The notes beneath the pieces are model-generated. The model searched no databases. It was not told where the DNA came from and was given only the letters and a program-made list of their open reading frames with translations. Positions 34,228 through 42,890 of a stretch of 64,000 bases of DNA are shown here, piece by piece; within the stretch, counting starts at the first letter, position 1, and the number at the start of each line of letters is the position of its first letter. The stretch lies in assembly GCF_001815985.1 (NCBI RefSeq), contig NZ_KV823564.1:45986-109985 (forward strand), written 5' to 3'. The position numbers were made by a program, and so were the translations under genes. The stretch comes from Corynebacterium sp. HMSC27B11 (GTDB lineage Bacteria > Actinomycetota > Actinomycetes > Mycobacteriales > Mycobacteriaceae).

Positions 34228-34911
34228 ATGAGCGATAACGCGATTAAGGACATCATTTCCCCAGGTCAGCTCTCTGGCGCGGGCGAGAAGCTGCGGGTGA
34301 CCCGCGTGATCACCAACGGCACCTTCGCCCTGGATGGCGGCGAGTGGGACGTGGAGAACAACATCTGGGTCATCGGCGATGATAAGGAGTGCTACATCAT
34401 CGACGCCGCCCACGAGCTGGACCCGATCCAGGAGGCGGTCGACGGCCGCGAGGTCAAGGCCATCCTGTGCACCCACGCGCACAATGACCACATCACTGTG
34501 GCGCCGGAGCTTTCCCAGATCTTCGGCGCGGACATCTACGTCCACCCGGCGGACCGCGTGCTCTGGGACCAGAGCTACCCGGACTTGGAGCCGAAGGAAC
34601 TGGCCGACGGCGACGTCTTCGAGGTTGCCGGTGTGGAGCTCAAGACGATGAACACCCCGGGTCACTCGCCGGGCTGCTGCGTGTTCTACGTGCCGGACGC
34701 GGACGTGCTGTTCTCCGGCGACACGCTGTTCAACGGTGGTCCGGGTGCGACGGGGCGGTCTTTCTCGGACTTCGACACGATCATCGAGTCGATCAAGACG
34801 AAGCTGCTGACGCTGCCGGCGGAGACGAAGGTGCTCACCGGCCACGGCGATTCCACCACCATCGGGGACGAGGCCCCGCACCTGGACGAGTGGATTAAGC
34901 GCGGCTACTAG
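34228..34911 (+). CDS. MBL-fold hydrolase partner of MscR
   Basis: A 227-aa metallo-beta-lactamase-fold protein of the glyoxalase II type. The metal motif THAHNDH (HxHxDH) is at about residues 82-88, [10 protein letters not shown] and FSGDTLF follow, and [11 protein letters not shown] is near the C terminus. Located directly after mscR (69 bases, own AAGGAGAAG site), it is probably the thioesterase that releases formate from S-formylmycothiol, or a related mycothiol thioester hydrolase. That role is inferred from operon context; the sequence alone shows only the fold and metal site. Confidence 0.85.
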   Translation: MSDNAIKDIISPGQLSGAGEKLRVTRVITNGTFALDGGEWDVENNIWVIGDDKECYIIDAAHELDPIQEAVDGREVKAILCTHAHNDHITVAPELSQIFGADIYVHPADRVLWDQSYPDLEPKELADGDVFEVAGVELKTMNTPGHSPGCCVFYVPDADVLFSGDTLFNGGPGATGRSFSDFDTIIESIKTKLLTLPAETKVLTGHGDSTTIGDEAPHLDEWIKRGY

Positions 34912-35036
34912 TGCGCTGGATCGGGGCCTTAGGGGTCTCGGTCGAGGGGCGGTGGGGATTCTTCCCGCGGCCCCTTTTCCTCGTCTTTGGTGTGTCTTTT
35001 TGCGTTTTACCGTGCCACTGCGGAACCCCTTGCCTC

Positions 35037-35053
35037 ATACCCCCAGGGGGTAT
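35037..35053. promoter_or_regulatory. CsoR-type copper operator upstream of copA
   Basis: ATACCCCCAGGGGGTAT is a perfect palindrome with 8-bp arms around a central A, the TACCC...GGGTA pattern typical of CsoR boxes. It sits 22 bases upstream of the copA ATG, between a TTGCCT and a TATAGG that could be -35 and -10 (15-bp spacer). Copper-free CsoR bound here would close the promoter. Confidence 0.7.
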
Positions 35054-35074
35054 AGGGTCGGTGGTGGAAAGGGG

Positions 35075-37516
35075 ATGGAAAACTTGTCTCAACACCAAGA
35101 CAGCTCGGCCACCGAGGTGGGCGCCATCGGGGCAGCCCAGCCAGTTCTCGACCTGGACTACCAGATCACTGGCATGACCTGCGCTTCGTGCGCGAACCGG
35201 ATCGAGCGCAAACTCAACAAGCTGGACGGGGTGACCGCCTCCGTCAACTACGCCACGGAGAAAGCGCACGTCGAGCAGGACGGCGCCGCCGAGGCAGTGA
35301 CGGATGAGCAGATCCGGGAGATCATCGCGGACATGGGCTACGAGGCCCAGCTCTCGCAGCCGCTGGCTTCCCGCCCGGCTGCCGGTGACCCGCAGGGCGG
35401 GGCCGGCGAACAAGGGGCGGCGGACGCGGCCCAGCCTGGGGCCGAACCGACGTCCCAAACCTCGGCGGAGCAGGCGGCAGAGCGTGAGCTGGAGGGCCTG
35501 CGCAACCGCCTGATCGGGTCCCTGTGGCTGGCGATCCCGGTGATCGTGCTGGCCATGATTCCGAACCTGCAGTTCACGAACTGGCAGTGGCTCTCGCTGA
35601 CGCTGGCCGCGCCCGTGATCGTGTGGGCGGGCTACCCGTTCCACCGCGCCACCTGGCTGAACATCAAGCACGGCGCGGTGACGATGGACACCCTGATCAC
35701 GGTGGGCACGGGGGCGGCCTTCCTGTGGTCGCTGGTCGCGCTATTCTTCGGCAGCGCCGGCGAGCCCGGGATGAGCCACACCTGGAGCCTGTTTAATACC
35801 CACAGCGACCCGATGGGGGATATCTACCTCGAGGTCGCCGCGGGCGTGATCATGTTCGTCCTTGCGGGGCGCTACTACGAGAAGCGCGCGAAGCATCGTG
35901 CTGGCGAGGCGCTGCGTGCGCTGAGTGAGCTGGGTGCAAAGGATGTTGCCGTCGTCGATGACGCCCAGGGTGGCAACGAGCGCCGCATCCCGATCGGCCA
36001 GCTGGCTGAGGGTATGTACTTTGTGGTGCGCCCGGGCGAAAAGATCGCCACGGACGGGCGAGTGGTGGCAGGAAGCTCCGCAGTGGACGAGTCCATGCTG
36101 ACCGGCGAATCCGTGCCGGTGGAGGTCGCCCCGGGTGATGGGGTGACGGGCGCGACCGTCAACGCATCGGGCCGACTGATCGTTGAGGCCACCCGTGTGG
36201 GCTCCGATACCCAGCTGGCGCAGATGGCCAAGCTGGTGGAGCAGGCGCAATCCGGCAAGGCCGATGTGCAGCGGCTGGCCGACCGGGTGTCCGCGGTGTT
36301 CGTGCCGGTGGTCATCGCCCTTGCAGTCATCACGTTGGTCGCCTGGCTCCTGATCACGGGTGATGTGGGTGCCGCGATGGCCTCGGCCGTGGCAGTGCTG
36401 ATCATCGCCTGCCCGTGTGCGCTGGGCCTTGCCACCCCGACCGCCCTATTGGTCGGTACGGGCCGGGGTGCATCGATGGGCGTGCTGATCCGCGGGCCGG
36501 AGACCCTGGAGCAGACCCGTGGCGTGGATGCCATCATTCTGGATAAAACCGGCACCATCACGACCGGCGAGATGACGGCTACCGAGGCCTGGCTCGCGCC
36601 GGCTGCGGACTCGATCGCGGATGGTTCCGGCAAGGCCGGGTTCAGCGAGGCGGACCTGTGGCGCATCGCCGGTGCGGTGGAGAATCACTCCGAGCACCCG
36701 ATCGCCCAGGCGATCGCCGAGCGTGCCCGCACGGAGATCGGCGGCGAACTGCCCGAAGCGGAGGACTTCGAGTCCGCCCCGGGTCGCGGCGTGACCGCCA
36801 CCGTCGACGGTGTGACCGTTCAGGTCGGACGCGGCTTCGAGACCTCCGACGGCACCACCGTTGGCGCCGAGATCGTCGAGCGCAGCCGGCTGGGCGGCAC
36901 CGTGGTTCCGGTGCTCGTCGCCGGTCAGCTGGCTGGTGCGGTCGCCGTCGAGGATGCGGTGAAGCCGGACAGCGCGGAGGCCATTGCTCAGCTTAAGGAG
37001 CTGGGCCTGGAACCGATGCTGGTCACCGGTGACAACGAGCAGGTCGCACGTGAGGTCGCTGGCCTCGTGGGGATTAACCCCGACAACGTGCGGGCGGGCG
37101 TGATGCCCGCCGATAAGGTCACTGCGGTCAAGGATCTGCAGGCCGAAGGCAAGCGCGTGGCGATGGTTGGCGATGGCGTCAACGATGCCGCCGCGCTGGC
37201 CCAGGCGGACCTCGGTATCGCCATGGGCACGGGGACGGACGTGGCTATCGAGGCCGCGGACATCACGCTCGTGCGCGCCGAGATGAGCGCGGTGGTGGAC
37301 TCCATCCGCCTGTCGCGCAAGACCCTGCGCACCATCAAGATGAACCTGTTCTGGGCCTTCGCCTATAACGTCGCGGCGATCCCGCTGGCCGCCTTCGGCC
37401 TGCTGAACCCGATGCTGGCGGGTGCGGCCATGGCACTGTCCAGTGTGTTCGTGGTCTCGAACAGCCTGCGACTGCGTGGCTTCAAGTCCATCCAGCCTGA
37501 GGTTGAGGAGAAGTAG
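35075..37516 (+). CDS. copA: Copper-exporting P1B-type ATPase
   Basis: An 813-aa P-type ATPase that exports Cu(I). One heavy-metal-associated domain with [12 protein letters not shown] is at about residues 31-42, followed by an acidic/Ala linker. The transmembrane metal site is CPC in [17 protein letters not shown] at about residue 445, the actuator loop is [11 protein letters not shown], the phosphorylation site DKTGT is at about 489, the HP pair of the N domain is in [11 protein letters not shown] and the hinge is [10 protein letters not shown]. The ATG 35075 follows GAAAGGGG; a longer in-frame ORF upstream runs through the operator and is not credible. csoR is five bases downstream. Confidence 0.93.
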   Translation: MENLSQHQDSSATEVGAIGAAQPVLDLDYQITGMTCASCANRIERKLNKLDGVTASVNYATEKAHVEQDGAAEAVTDEQIREIIADMGYEAQLSQPLASRPAAGDPQGGAGEQGAADAAQPGAEPTSQTSAEQAAERELEGLRNRLIGSLWLAIPVIVLAMIPNLQFTNWQWLSLTLAAPVIVWAGYPFHRATWLNIKHGAVTMDTLITVGTGAAFLWSLVALFFGSAGEPGMSHTWSLFNTHSDPMGDIYLEVAAGVIMFVLAGRYYEKRAKHRAGEALRALSELGAKDVAVVDDAQGGNERRIPIGQLAEGMYFVVRPGEKIATDGRVVAGSSAVDESMLTGESVPVEVAPGDGVTGATVNASGRLIVEATRVGSDTQLAQMAKLVEQAQSGKADVQRLADRVSAVFVPVVIALAVITLVAWLLITGDVGAAMASAVAVLIIACPCALGLATPTALLVGTGRGASMGVLIRGPETLEQTRGVDAIILDKTGTITTGEMTATEAWLAPAADSIADGSGKAGFSEADLWRIAGAVENHSEHPIAQAIAERARTEIGGELPEAEDFESAPGRGVTATVDGVTVQVGRGFETSDGTTVGAEIVERSRLGGTVVPVLVAGQLAGAVAVEDAVKPDSAEAIAQLKELGLEPMLVTGDNEQVAREVAGLVGINPDNVRAGVMPADKVTAVKDLQAEGKRVAMVGDGVNDAAALAQADLGIAMGTGTDVAIEAADITLVRAEMSAVVDSIRLSRKTLRTIKMNLFWAFAYNVAAIPLAAFGLLNPMLAGAAMALSSVFVVSNSLRLRGFKSIQPEVEEK

Positions 37517-37521
37517 TCACC

Positions 37522-37893
37522 ATGGATAATCCGAAGCCAGCAACCAAGAGCGACTGCCACGCGCCACAGCACGGCGAGCCCGCGGCCAATGGCAAGGTTG
37601 ATCACAGCGAGAAGCCGCTCAGCGGCCACGGCGACCGGGCCAAGCTGATCGCGCGGCTGAAGCGCATCGAAGGCCAGGTGCGCGGTGTGCAGCGGATGGT
37701 CGCCGAGGAGGAGTACTGCATCGACGTGCTCACCCAGATCGCGGCACTGCAGTCCGCACTCAAGGGGGTGGGGCTGGTGCTGCTGGAGGAGCACATGGCG
37801 CACTGCGTGGTGCAGGCCGCCCGCACCTCGGATCAGGCGGTGGAGGAGAAGCTGGAGGAAGTGTCGCAGGCGATCGCGCGCTTCACTCGCTAA
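37522..37893 (+). CDS. csoR: CsoR, copper-sensing repressor
   Basis: A 123-aa all-helical DUF156 repressor. The Cu(I) site is the Cys in EEEYCIDVLTQ with His and Cys in EEHMAHCV (H-x3-C), so the C-H-C copper-binding triad is intact, which separates it from nickel (RcnR) or sulfide (CstR) sensors. DNA-contacting residues lie in LIARLKRIEGQVRGV. A 36-residue polar head rich in His, Lys and Asp precedes the helices. It is co-transcribed with copA and should bind the palindrome at 35037-35053, giving autoregulation. Confidence 0.92.
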   Translation: MDNPKPATKSDCHAPQHGEPAANGKVDHSEKPLSGHGDRAKLIARLKRIEGQVRGVQRMVAEEEYCIDVLTQIAALQSALKGVGLVLLEEHMAHCVVQAARTSDQAVEEKLEEVSQAIARFTR

Positions 37894-37924
37894 CTGCCTA
37901 AGGCCGGGGTGAAGGGTACGAAAA

Positions 37925-37990
37925 CCCCGGCGGGGCTGGTGCTCTTTCCAAGCTGCCGGCCCGCCGGGGAGCCGCCCCGCGTCGGGCGGC
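37925..37990. terminator. Two GC-rich hairpins between csoR and tRNA-Met
   Basis: CCCCGGCGGG (37925-37934) pairs with CCCGCCGGGG (37960-37969), and GCCGCCC (37971-37977) with GGGCGGC (37984-37990). ATGATTCTTTG follows. They separate the convergent csoR and tRNA-Met genes, so a bidirectional terminator is likely. Confidence 0.5.
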
Positions 37991-38003
37991 GAATGATTCT
38001 TTG

Positions 38004-38077
38004 TGGGACCAGCGGGGCTCGAACCCGCGACCAGCGAATTATGAGTTCGCGGCTCTAACCGACTGAGCTATGGTCCC
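38004..38077 (-). tRNA. tRNA-Met (CAT), elongator type
   Basis: A 74-nt cloverleaf on the minus strand. The acceptor GGGACCA pairs with the 3' strand and the A discriminator comes from base 38004; CCA is not encoded. D-arm AGCTCAGTCGGTTAGAGC, anticodon loop CTCATAA with anticodon CAT at 38041-38043, T-arm GCGGGTTCGAGCCCCGC. The first pair is a normal G-C, unlike initiator tRNA. A CAT anticodon that is lysidine-modified to read AUA (tRNA-Ile2) cannot be excluded, but the body resembles actinobacterial elongator Met. Confidence 0.85.
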
Positions 38078-38195
38078 GCCACCAGGTCATTGAACCATAC
38101 CGTAGCCTTAAAGCCGATATTCCGGGTCTGACCTGCTGATTTGGTGCTTATAGGCTTGCTGGGTAGAGTGTCTATTCGTTGCCAAGATGGCATAT

Positions 38196-38267
38196 TCCCC
38201 CATAGCTCAATGGCAGAGCACTCGACTGTTAATCGAGTGGTTGCTGGTTCGAATCCAGCTGGGGGAG
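38196..38267 (+). tRNA. tRNA-Asn (GTT), copy 1
   Basis: A 72-nt cloverleaf: acceptor TCCCCCA/TGGGGGA with discriminator G, D-arm AGCTCAATGGCAGAGC, anticodon loop CTGTTAA with GTT at 38228-38230, T-arm CTGGTTCGAATCCAG. CCA is not encoded. Identical to the copy at 38407. Confidence 0.95.
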
Positions 38268-38276
38268 CAACACCAC

Positions 38277-38311
38277 AACCCAGGGTCCAAAGCCCTGGGT
38301 TTTCTTCTTTT
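38277..38311 (+). terminator. Rho-independent terminator after tRNA-Asn copy 1
   Basis: AACCCAGGG and CCCTGGGTT are perfect 9-bp arms around a 7-nt loop, followed by TTCTTCTTTTCT. This ends the first Asn transcript, so the second copy probably has its own promoter in the 140 bases between them. Confidence 0.8.
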
Positions 38312-38406
38312 CTACCGACCTGTGAACCTGTTCCCAGTACCGGGCTGGGGGGTGGTGCCAAGATTTGGTGGACGGGTTAAGCCTTAGTAAGCTTCCTCCT
38401 GAGCAT

Positions 38407-38478
38407 TCCCCCATAGCTCAATGGCAGAGCACTCGACTGTTAATCGAGTGGTTGCTGGTTCGAATCCAGCTGGGGGAG
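38407..38478 (+). tRNA. tRNA-Asn (GTT), copy 2
   Basis: All 72 bases match copy 1, and the identity continues three bases upstream (ATT) and a few downstream (CAA). The copies are 211 bases apart. Recent duplication or gene conversion best explains the identity of both gene and edge. Confidence 0.95.
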
Positions 38479-38483
38479 CAAAA

Positions 38484-38517
38484 GGCCCAGGCTTTAAAGC
38501 CTGGGCCATATTTCTTT
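38484..38517 (+). terminator. Rho-independent terminator after tRNA-Asn copy 2
   Basis: GGCCCAGGC-TTTAAA-GCCTGGGCC, perfect 9-bp arms, then ATATTTCTTT. On the opposite strand the same hairpin could end BCCT transcripts. Confidence 0.8.
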
Positions 38518-38569
38518 CCACAGCCGGGGCGCATGCTGGGAGGGGTACGCGCCACCGCGCTAACCGGAG

Positions 38570-40717
38570 CTAGCGGGAACTATCGTCTTCGCTGTCTGCG
38601 TCTTCCTTGGAGTGTTCCTCCGCGTCCGAATCAGAATTAGATCCGGAGACACGTTCAGTCCAGTACGCCTCCATCGCTCGGGCATCGTTGGCGATCTCCG
38701 CCTCTGCCTCGGCCCGGGCCTCAGCGTCAGCGACGGCCTGCTCGAACTCTTCCCGCTCGATCTGTGCGCCGGCCTTCTCTTCCAGCTTGTGGACGATGTA
38801 GTCCTCCGAGGCATTGTCGGTGTACCAGGTGTGGAAGGACTCGTCCTCCACGTCCACGGCTTCAGCAGCACCCTGGCCCTCCGGCACCTGGGTGGCGCCG
38901 AAGATGAAGTGGCCATCGTGTTCGTCCAGGCCCCGGCGCACGCCCCGGTCGATCGCCTCCACGGCGAAACGACGCCGCAGCATCACCGGGTCATTGTGCA
39001 GGTCCTTCGCCCACGCGACCATCACGCCGATGAGGATTACCGCGAACGGCAGAGCACAGGACACCATGATGGACTGCAGGCCGGAGAGGGCATCGTCGCC
39101 ACCGGCGAGAAGCAGGAACAGGGCGACCGAACCCAGGGCGGTCCCCCAGACGATCGTTACCGGCAGGGATGGGACCGGCCGACCGCTCTGGGACATCGAA
39201 CCCATCACGTTCGTCGCGGAGTCCGCGGCCGTGTTGAAGAAGATGATGATCGCTACCAGTCCGATGATGCTCACGAAGCCGGAGAACGGCAGCTTGTCGA
39301 TGAGATCGAACATGACGTTCTCGCCCGAGCCCTTGATCTCTATCGGGTCGCCGTTGAGGCTGTGCCAGATGGTACTGCCGCCGAAGACGACGAACCAGAC
39401 GATAGACAGGCCCGATGGGACAAGCAGCACCACGGTGACGAACTGGCGCAGGGTACGGCCCTTGGAGATCTTCGCGATGAACATGCCCACGAACGGTGAC
39501 CAGGAGATCCACCAGGCCCAGAAGAGCATGGTGTAGGCCGTGACGTATTCCTGCTCCACCGGCCCCTCAGAGGGGTTGGTGGACATCATGTCGATGAAGT
39601 TGTGGAACAGCTGCAGCACGGTGACCGGCAGCAGGTCGAAGATGAACAGCGTCGGTCCGGTGATCAGCACAAATAGGCCCAGAGCGATGACCAGACCCAT
39701 GTTCGTATTCGACAGGATGCGGATGCCGCGCTTGACCCCCGAGGTCGCCGAGATGATGAAGACCACGGTGAGGATGGAGATGATCGCCACCACCACGCCG
39801 TCGCCCTCCAGGGGCTTGCCGGTGATGATCGAGGTGCCCGTGCGGATCTGCAGAGCGCCGATACCCAGGGAGGTCGCGGTGCCAAAGAGGGTGACCAGCA
39901 CGGCGAAGATGTCGATGATCCTGCCCGTGACCCGGTTATTCGGGTCGGTGATTAGCGGCTCGAAGAGCGAGGAGATCAGCGGCAGGCGCCCACGGCGAAA
40001 GGCGGCATAGGCTAGCGACCCGCCGACCAGCGCGTAGACCACCCACGGCAGGGAAGCCTGGTGGAGGATCGCGGCGGTCAGCGCTGGGAACACGGCGTCC
40101 TGCGCCCCCGCTTCCACGCCAGCAAACGGTGGCGGGTTGAGGAAGTGCGTCAGTGGCTCCATCGGGCCGTAGAAGATCAGGCCGATGCCCAGGCCCGCGG
40201 CAAAGAGCATGGAAATCCAGGCGAAGGTGGAGAACTCGGGCTCGGAATCATCCGCTCCGAGCCGAATCTTGCCCGTTGGGCCTAGACCCACGACCAGCAG
40301 GAACACCAGGGCGGCGATCATGATCGTGGTGAACATCCAGCCGAAGTGCACGACCACCCACTCGCGCATCGCCCCGCCGGTCTCGGCGAGGTTTTCGGGT
40401 GCGATGATCGCCCATGCCAGCACGCCGACCGCGGCGAGGAGCGCCACGGCGAAGACCGGCTTGTTGGTTTTGAACTCCGCGTCGGTGTTTTCGACGTCGA
40501 TGCCCGGAATCAGGGCCGGGTGGATGGAGCGCTCACCGCTGGAGGCCTTCGCCAGGGCGGTGCGGGCGCGCCTGGTCATCGCGGCCTGGGTTTCGCGGCG
40601 GTGGGCACGTTCCTGGTGGGCACGCTCGGCAGCTCGCTGCGCGCCGACTGCAGCTGCTTCCTTACGCCGCTCTGCGGCTGCCTGTTCGGGCGGCAGCCCT
40701 TGGGGTTTGTCTGACAT
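38570..40717 (-). CDS. BCCT-family osmolyte transporter (betaine/ectoine/carnitine type)
   Basis: A 715-aa sodium- or proton-coupled secondary transporter with about twelve helices between residues 110 and 590. The family hallmark, WWISWSPFVGMFIAKISKGRT, spans about 20 residues near position 410 (quoted only as SWSPFVGMFIAKIS). It differs from BetP by a very long charged N-terminal head (about 105 residues, Ala/Arg/Glu-rich helix) and an acidic C-terminal tail of about 130 residues. The heads and tails of C. glutamicum BCCT carriers sense osmotic stress, so regulation by tonicity is plausible. EctP and LcoP homology cannot be separated here. The ATG 40715-40717 follows GGAAGGG; an in-frame GTG at 40735 would add six residues. 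Confidence 0.88.
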   Translation of the reverse strand: MSDKPQGLPPEQAAAERRKEAAAVGAQRAAERAHQERAHRRETQAAMTRRARTALAKASSGERSIHPALIPGIDVENTDAEFKTNKPVFAVALLAAVGVLAWAIIAPENLAETGGAMREWVVVHFGWMFTTIMIAALVFLLVVGLGPTGKIRLGADDSEPEFSTFAWISMLFAAGLGIGLIFYGPMEPLTHFLNPPPFAGVEAGAQDAVFPALTAAILHQASLPWVVYALVGGSLAYAAFRRGRLPLISSLFEPLITDPNNRVTGRIIDIFAVLVTLFGTATSLGIGALQIRTGTSIITGKPLEGDGVVVAIISILTVVFIISATSGVKRGIRILSNTNMGLVIALGLFVLITGPTLFIFDLLPVTVLQLFHNFIDMMSTNPSEGPVEQEYVTAYTMLFWAWWISWSPFVGMFIAKISKGRTLRQFVTVVLLVPSGLSIVWFVVFGGSTIWHSLNGDPIEIKGSGENVMFDLIDKLPFSGFVSIIGLVAIIIFFNTAADSATNVMGSMSQSGRPVPSLPVTIVWGTALGSVALFLLLAGGDDALSGLQSIMVSCALPFAVILIGVMVAWAKDLHNDPVMLRRRFAVEAIDRGVRRGLDEHDGHFIFGATQVPEGQGAAEAVDVEDESFHTWYTDNASEDYIVHKLEEKAGAQIEREEFEQAVADAEARAEAEAEIANDARAMEAYWTERVSGSNSDSDAEEHSKEDADSEDDSSR

Positions 40718-40911
40718 GGTGGGGCCCTTCCTCACACTTGCTCGCTGAAATGTGTAGTGATTTCGGTATAAATGCGTTCAGTGTAGTGAAGGCGGGGGCT
40801 GGCGTCCCCGAAACGCCGGTTATGAACCGGTTCTGGATTGTCGACCGGTTATGGGGCTGCGCCGGATGCTTGAACCATGCCGCAGCCGGGTGCGTGGCGC
40901 GGGCGAAGTGG

Positions 40912-41655
40912 CTAGCTATGAGCCCCGGCCAGTCGCGGCGCGCTGCTGTCCACACTTGGCGGGAGGGTGGATTCCTCCTGGACGCCATTGCTGGTCGCCC
41001 GGGTCGTGACGGAGCCGGTCGCGCCCTGCGCGGTGCGGTAGGTGACCTGGACGGCGCCGTCCCCGAGGCGCTGAATTCCGGTGACGGCGGTGATCAGCCG
41101 CGGTTGTGGGGAGTTCACCGGGTTGCCGTTGTGATAGAGCAGCACGGCCTCCTTCGGCCCGTTGTGCTCGCCGGCGATGTGGATCCAGGACAGCGTCTTG
41201 CAGGGGTTATAGCGGTTCGCCTTCAGCGTGTAGTGGAAGCTGCCGCCGCCAGCCATCGGGATGGTGGTGTTGTTCAGCGGTGGGGCGCTGCGGTTGCGGC
41301 AGTTGTAGTCCGGCGCGCTCGGGGCCGGCGTTCCGGGGGTGTGTGCCGCTGCGTTGCTGCGGTCGGGTTGTGGCGCGCTGTTGTGGGGCGACGCCGCCGG
41401 CTCCGGCGTGCCCCCGGCTGCCTGGTCGGTATCGCTGGCCGTGGTGGGGTTGGGGGCGGCGTCGCTGCTTGACGTGGTGGGTTCGGCGCCGCTGCTCGTC
41501 GTCGTGGGCTGAGCACTCGAGGAGTTTGCGGAGGTTTGCCCGGTGGGTTCTTCTTCCCCCGAGCCGCAGGCGGTCGCGGTGGCGAGTAGGGGGAGGGCAC
41601 CCGCCAGGAAAAGCAGTTGGCGGGACCGGGATCGGGCGGGTGCTGGGTGGGCCAC
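40912..41655 (-). CDS. LppP/LprE-like lipoprotein
   Basis: A 247-aa lipoprotein. Signal peptide RSRSRQLLFLAGALPLL with lipobox TATAC, the Cys followed by GSGEEEP. A long Ser/Thr/Pro/Ala linker (about 90 residues, presumably wall-spanning) leads to a C-terminal domain with NPCKTLSWIHIAG, KEAVLLYHNGNPV and AVQVTYRTAQG, which is the pattern of the LppP/LprE family of mycolic-acid actinobacteria. Function unknown. The GTG at 41653-41655 has AAGGAG eight bases upstream and is preferred to GTG 41700, whose first codons run through the 14-bp repeat. It faces a divergent envelope gene across the repeat array. Confidence 0.72.
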   Translation of the reverse strand: MAHPAPARSRSRQLLFLAGALPLLATATACGSGEEEPTGQTSANSSSAQPTTTSSGAEPTTSSSDAAPNPTTASDTDQAAGGTPEPAASPHNSAPQPDRSNAAAHTPGTPAPSAPDYNCRNRSAPPLNNTTIPMAGGGSFHYTLKANRYNPCKTLSWIHIAGEHNGPKEAVLLYHNGNPVNSPQPRLITAVTGIQRLGDGAVQVTYRTAQGATGSVTTRATSNGVQEESTLPPSVDSSAPRLAGAHS

Positions 41656-41683
41656 GATCGTCTCCTTCCTCTGGGCCTGCTGT

Positions 41684-41781
41684 GCAGCGGCGTTGACCAC
41701 ACGGCGTTAATCTCACGGGGTTGATCACGCAGTTCTGATCTCACAATGCTGATCGCACGGTGCTGAACGCGCGGGGTGGGC
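41684..41781. repeat. Degenerate 14-bp tandem repeat, about seven units
   Basis: Units start at 41684, 41698, 41712, 41726, 41740, 41754 and 41768, each exactly 14 bases, near the consensus CKCACGGTGCTGAT (K is G or T). The register is held without indels although most units differ at two to five bases. It lies between two divergent envelope genes, 29 bases upstream of the LppP/LprE-like start. Confidence 0.75.
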
Positions 41782-41866
41782 TGTTGTGAATGCCAGTGTA
41801 ACGGCCGGGGGTGTGGCGCGGGTATGTCAGGGCGCTCGGATGCATGGTGTTGTCTGCCGGGTGCGC

Positions 41867-41872
41867 TAACTT
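41867..41872 (+). promoter_or_regulatory. -10 element of the Gly/Gln-rich membrane protein gene, leaderless
   Basis: TAACTT, then seven bases (taggggc), then ATG 41880. Confidence 0.5.
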
Positions 41873-41879
41873 TAGGGGC

Positions 41880-42890
41880 ATGACGAAGCCACAGAATCAC
41901 CACTCTGATGACCCCGGCGCCGAGGGCGGGGACGCCTCGGGCCCGCAGCCACCGCAGTACCGTCGCCCAGGTGACACCCCAACTGCCGATGGATCGAGCC
42001 AACAGGGCGCCAATCCCTGGGCCCAGCCGGGCGTCGGCCCGTCGGCCCAGCAAGGCGCCGGCCAGTGGGGATCGCAAGGCTCCGGCCAGTGGGGACAGGC
42101 TGGCGCGGGCTATGACGCCGGCGCATCCCAGCAGTGGGCGCAGCAGAACCCTTATGGTGGCCAGGGGCAGAGCGGCCAGTGGCAGGGGCAGGGCTACGGC
42201 GCCCAGGGCTATAACAACCAGGGAAACGGTGGGCCGAACTACGGCAACCAGGGATACCCGGAGCAGGGCTACGCGGGCCCGAGCGGCCAGTGGCAGGGCC
42301 AGGGTTATGACAACCAGGGCTATCAGGAGCAGCCGGAGGAGAAGTCCAACGGGCGCAACATCCTGATCATTGTGCTGCTGGTTCTGGCTCTGCTGGCAGC
42401 CGTGGCCTTCGCGGCATTCTGGTTCACCGGCAAGCCAGGCGAAGGGAAGAGCTCGGACCAAACCACCGTGAGCTCGACCGAGGCTACGGATGCCCGCGGT
42501 TCCGAGGAGGAGGACGCAGATGCCGATCGCGACGACAAGGACACCAACCGCGAGGACGATGACGAGGATGCCGACGATGAGGCCGACTCCCGTCCGAAGA
42601 ACCCACGCCTTCCGGGGTATGCGACCCCGGTGAACAGCTCGGCGCGGGGCTCGAACCCGGGCGGCGACCTGAACAGCGTCTGGAAGTCCGGCCCGACCAG
42701 CGATAGCTTCGCCCTTGCTGTGCGCGATGCCTACGTGGACGCCTACCTGGACGGCGACGAGGACGAGTTCAACCACGTGGTCGAGGCATACAGCGATGTC
42801 ACGGGCACCAGCTACACCATGAGCTGCCGCGATAACGGCGAGTACGTGCACTGCACCGGCGGAAACGACGCCAATGTCTACATCGCTTAA
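41880..42890 (+). CDS. Gly/Gln/Tyr-rich, single-span membrane protein
   Basis: A 336-aa protein in four parts: a His/Pro/Asp/Gly head, a low-complexity Gly/Gln/Tyr/Asn region (about residues 40-155) built of repeats such as GQWQGQGY, YNNQGNGG and YGNQGYPEQ, one membrane helix NILIIVLLVLALLAAVAF (about 160-182), an acidic Glu/Asp run (about 200-240), and a small extracytoplasmic domain of about 90 residues with two Cys (MSCRDNGEYVHC). The domain resembles small lipoprotein-like domains found next to envelope genes, but I do not recognise it. The sticker-rich cytosolic head is what prion-like or phase-separating segments look like. Its last 17 bases overlap the next gene, which suggests joint function. 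Confidence 0.75.
   Translation: MTKPQNHHSDDPGAEGGDASGPQPPQYRRPGDTPTADGSSQQGANPWAQPGVGPSAQQGAGQWGSQGSGQWGQAGAGYDAGASQQWAQQNPYGGQGQSGQWQGQGYGAQGYNNQGNGGPNYGNQGYPEQGYAGPSGQWQGQGYDNQGYQEQPEEKSNGRNILIIVLLVLALLAAVAFAAFWFTGKPGEGKSSDQTTVSSTEATDARGSEEEDADADRDDKDTNREDDDEDADDEADSRPKNPRLPGYATPVNSSARGSNPGGDLNSVWKSGPTSDSFALAVRDAYVDAYLDGDEDEFNHVVEAYSDVTGTSYTMSCRDNGEYVHCTGGNDANVYIA

Noticed and set aside
38004..38077. tRNA-Ile2 with lysidine-modified CAT anticodon
   Set aside because: The body matches actinobacterial elongator tRNA-Met better, though sequence alone is not decisive.
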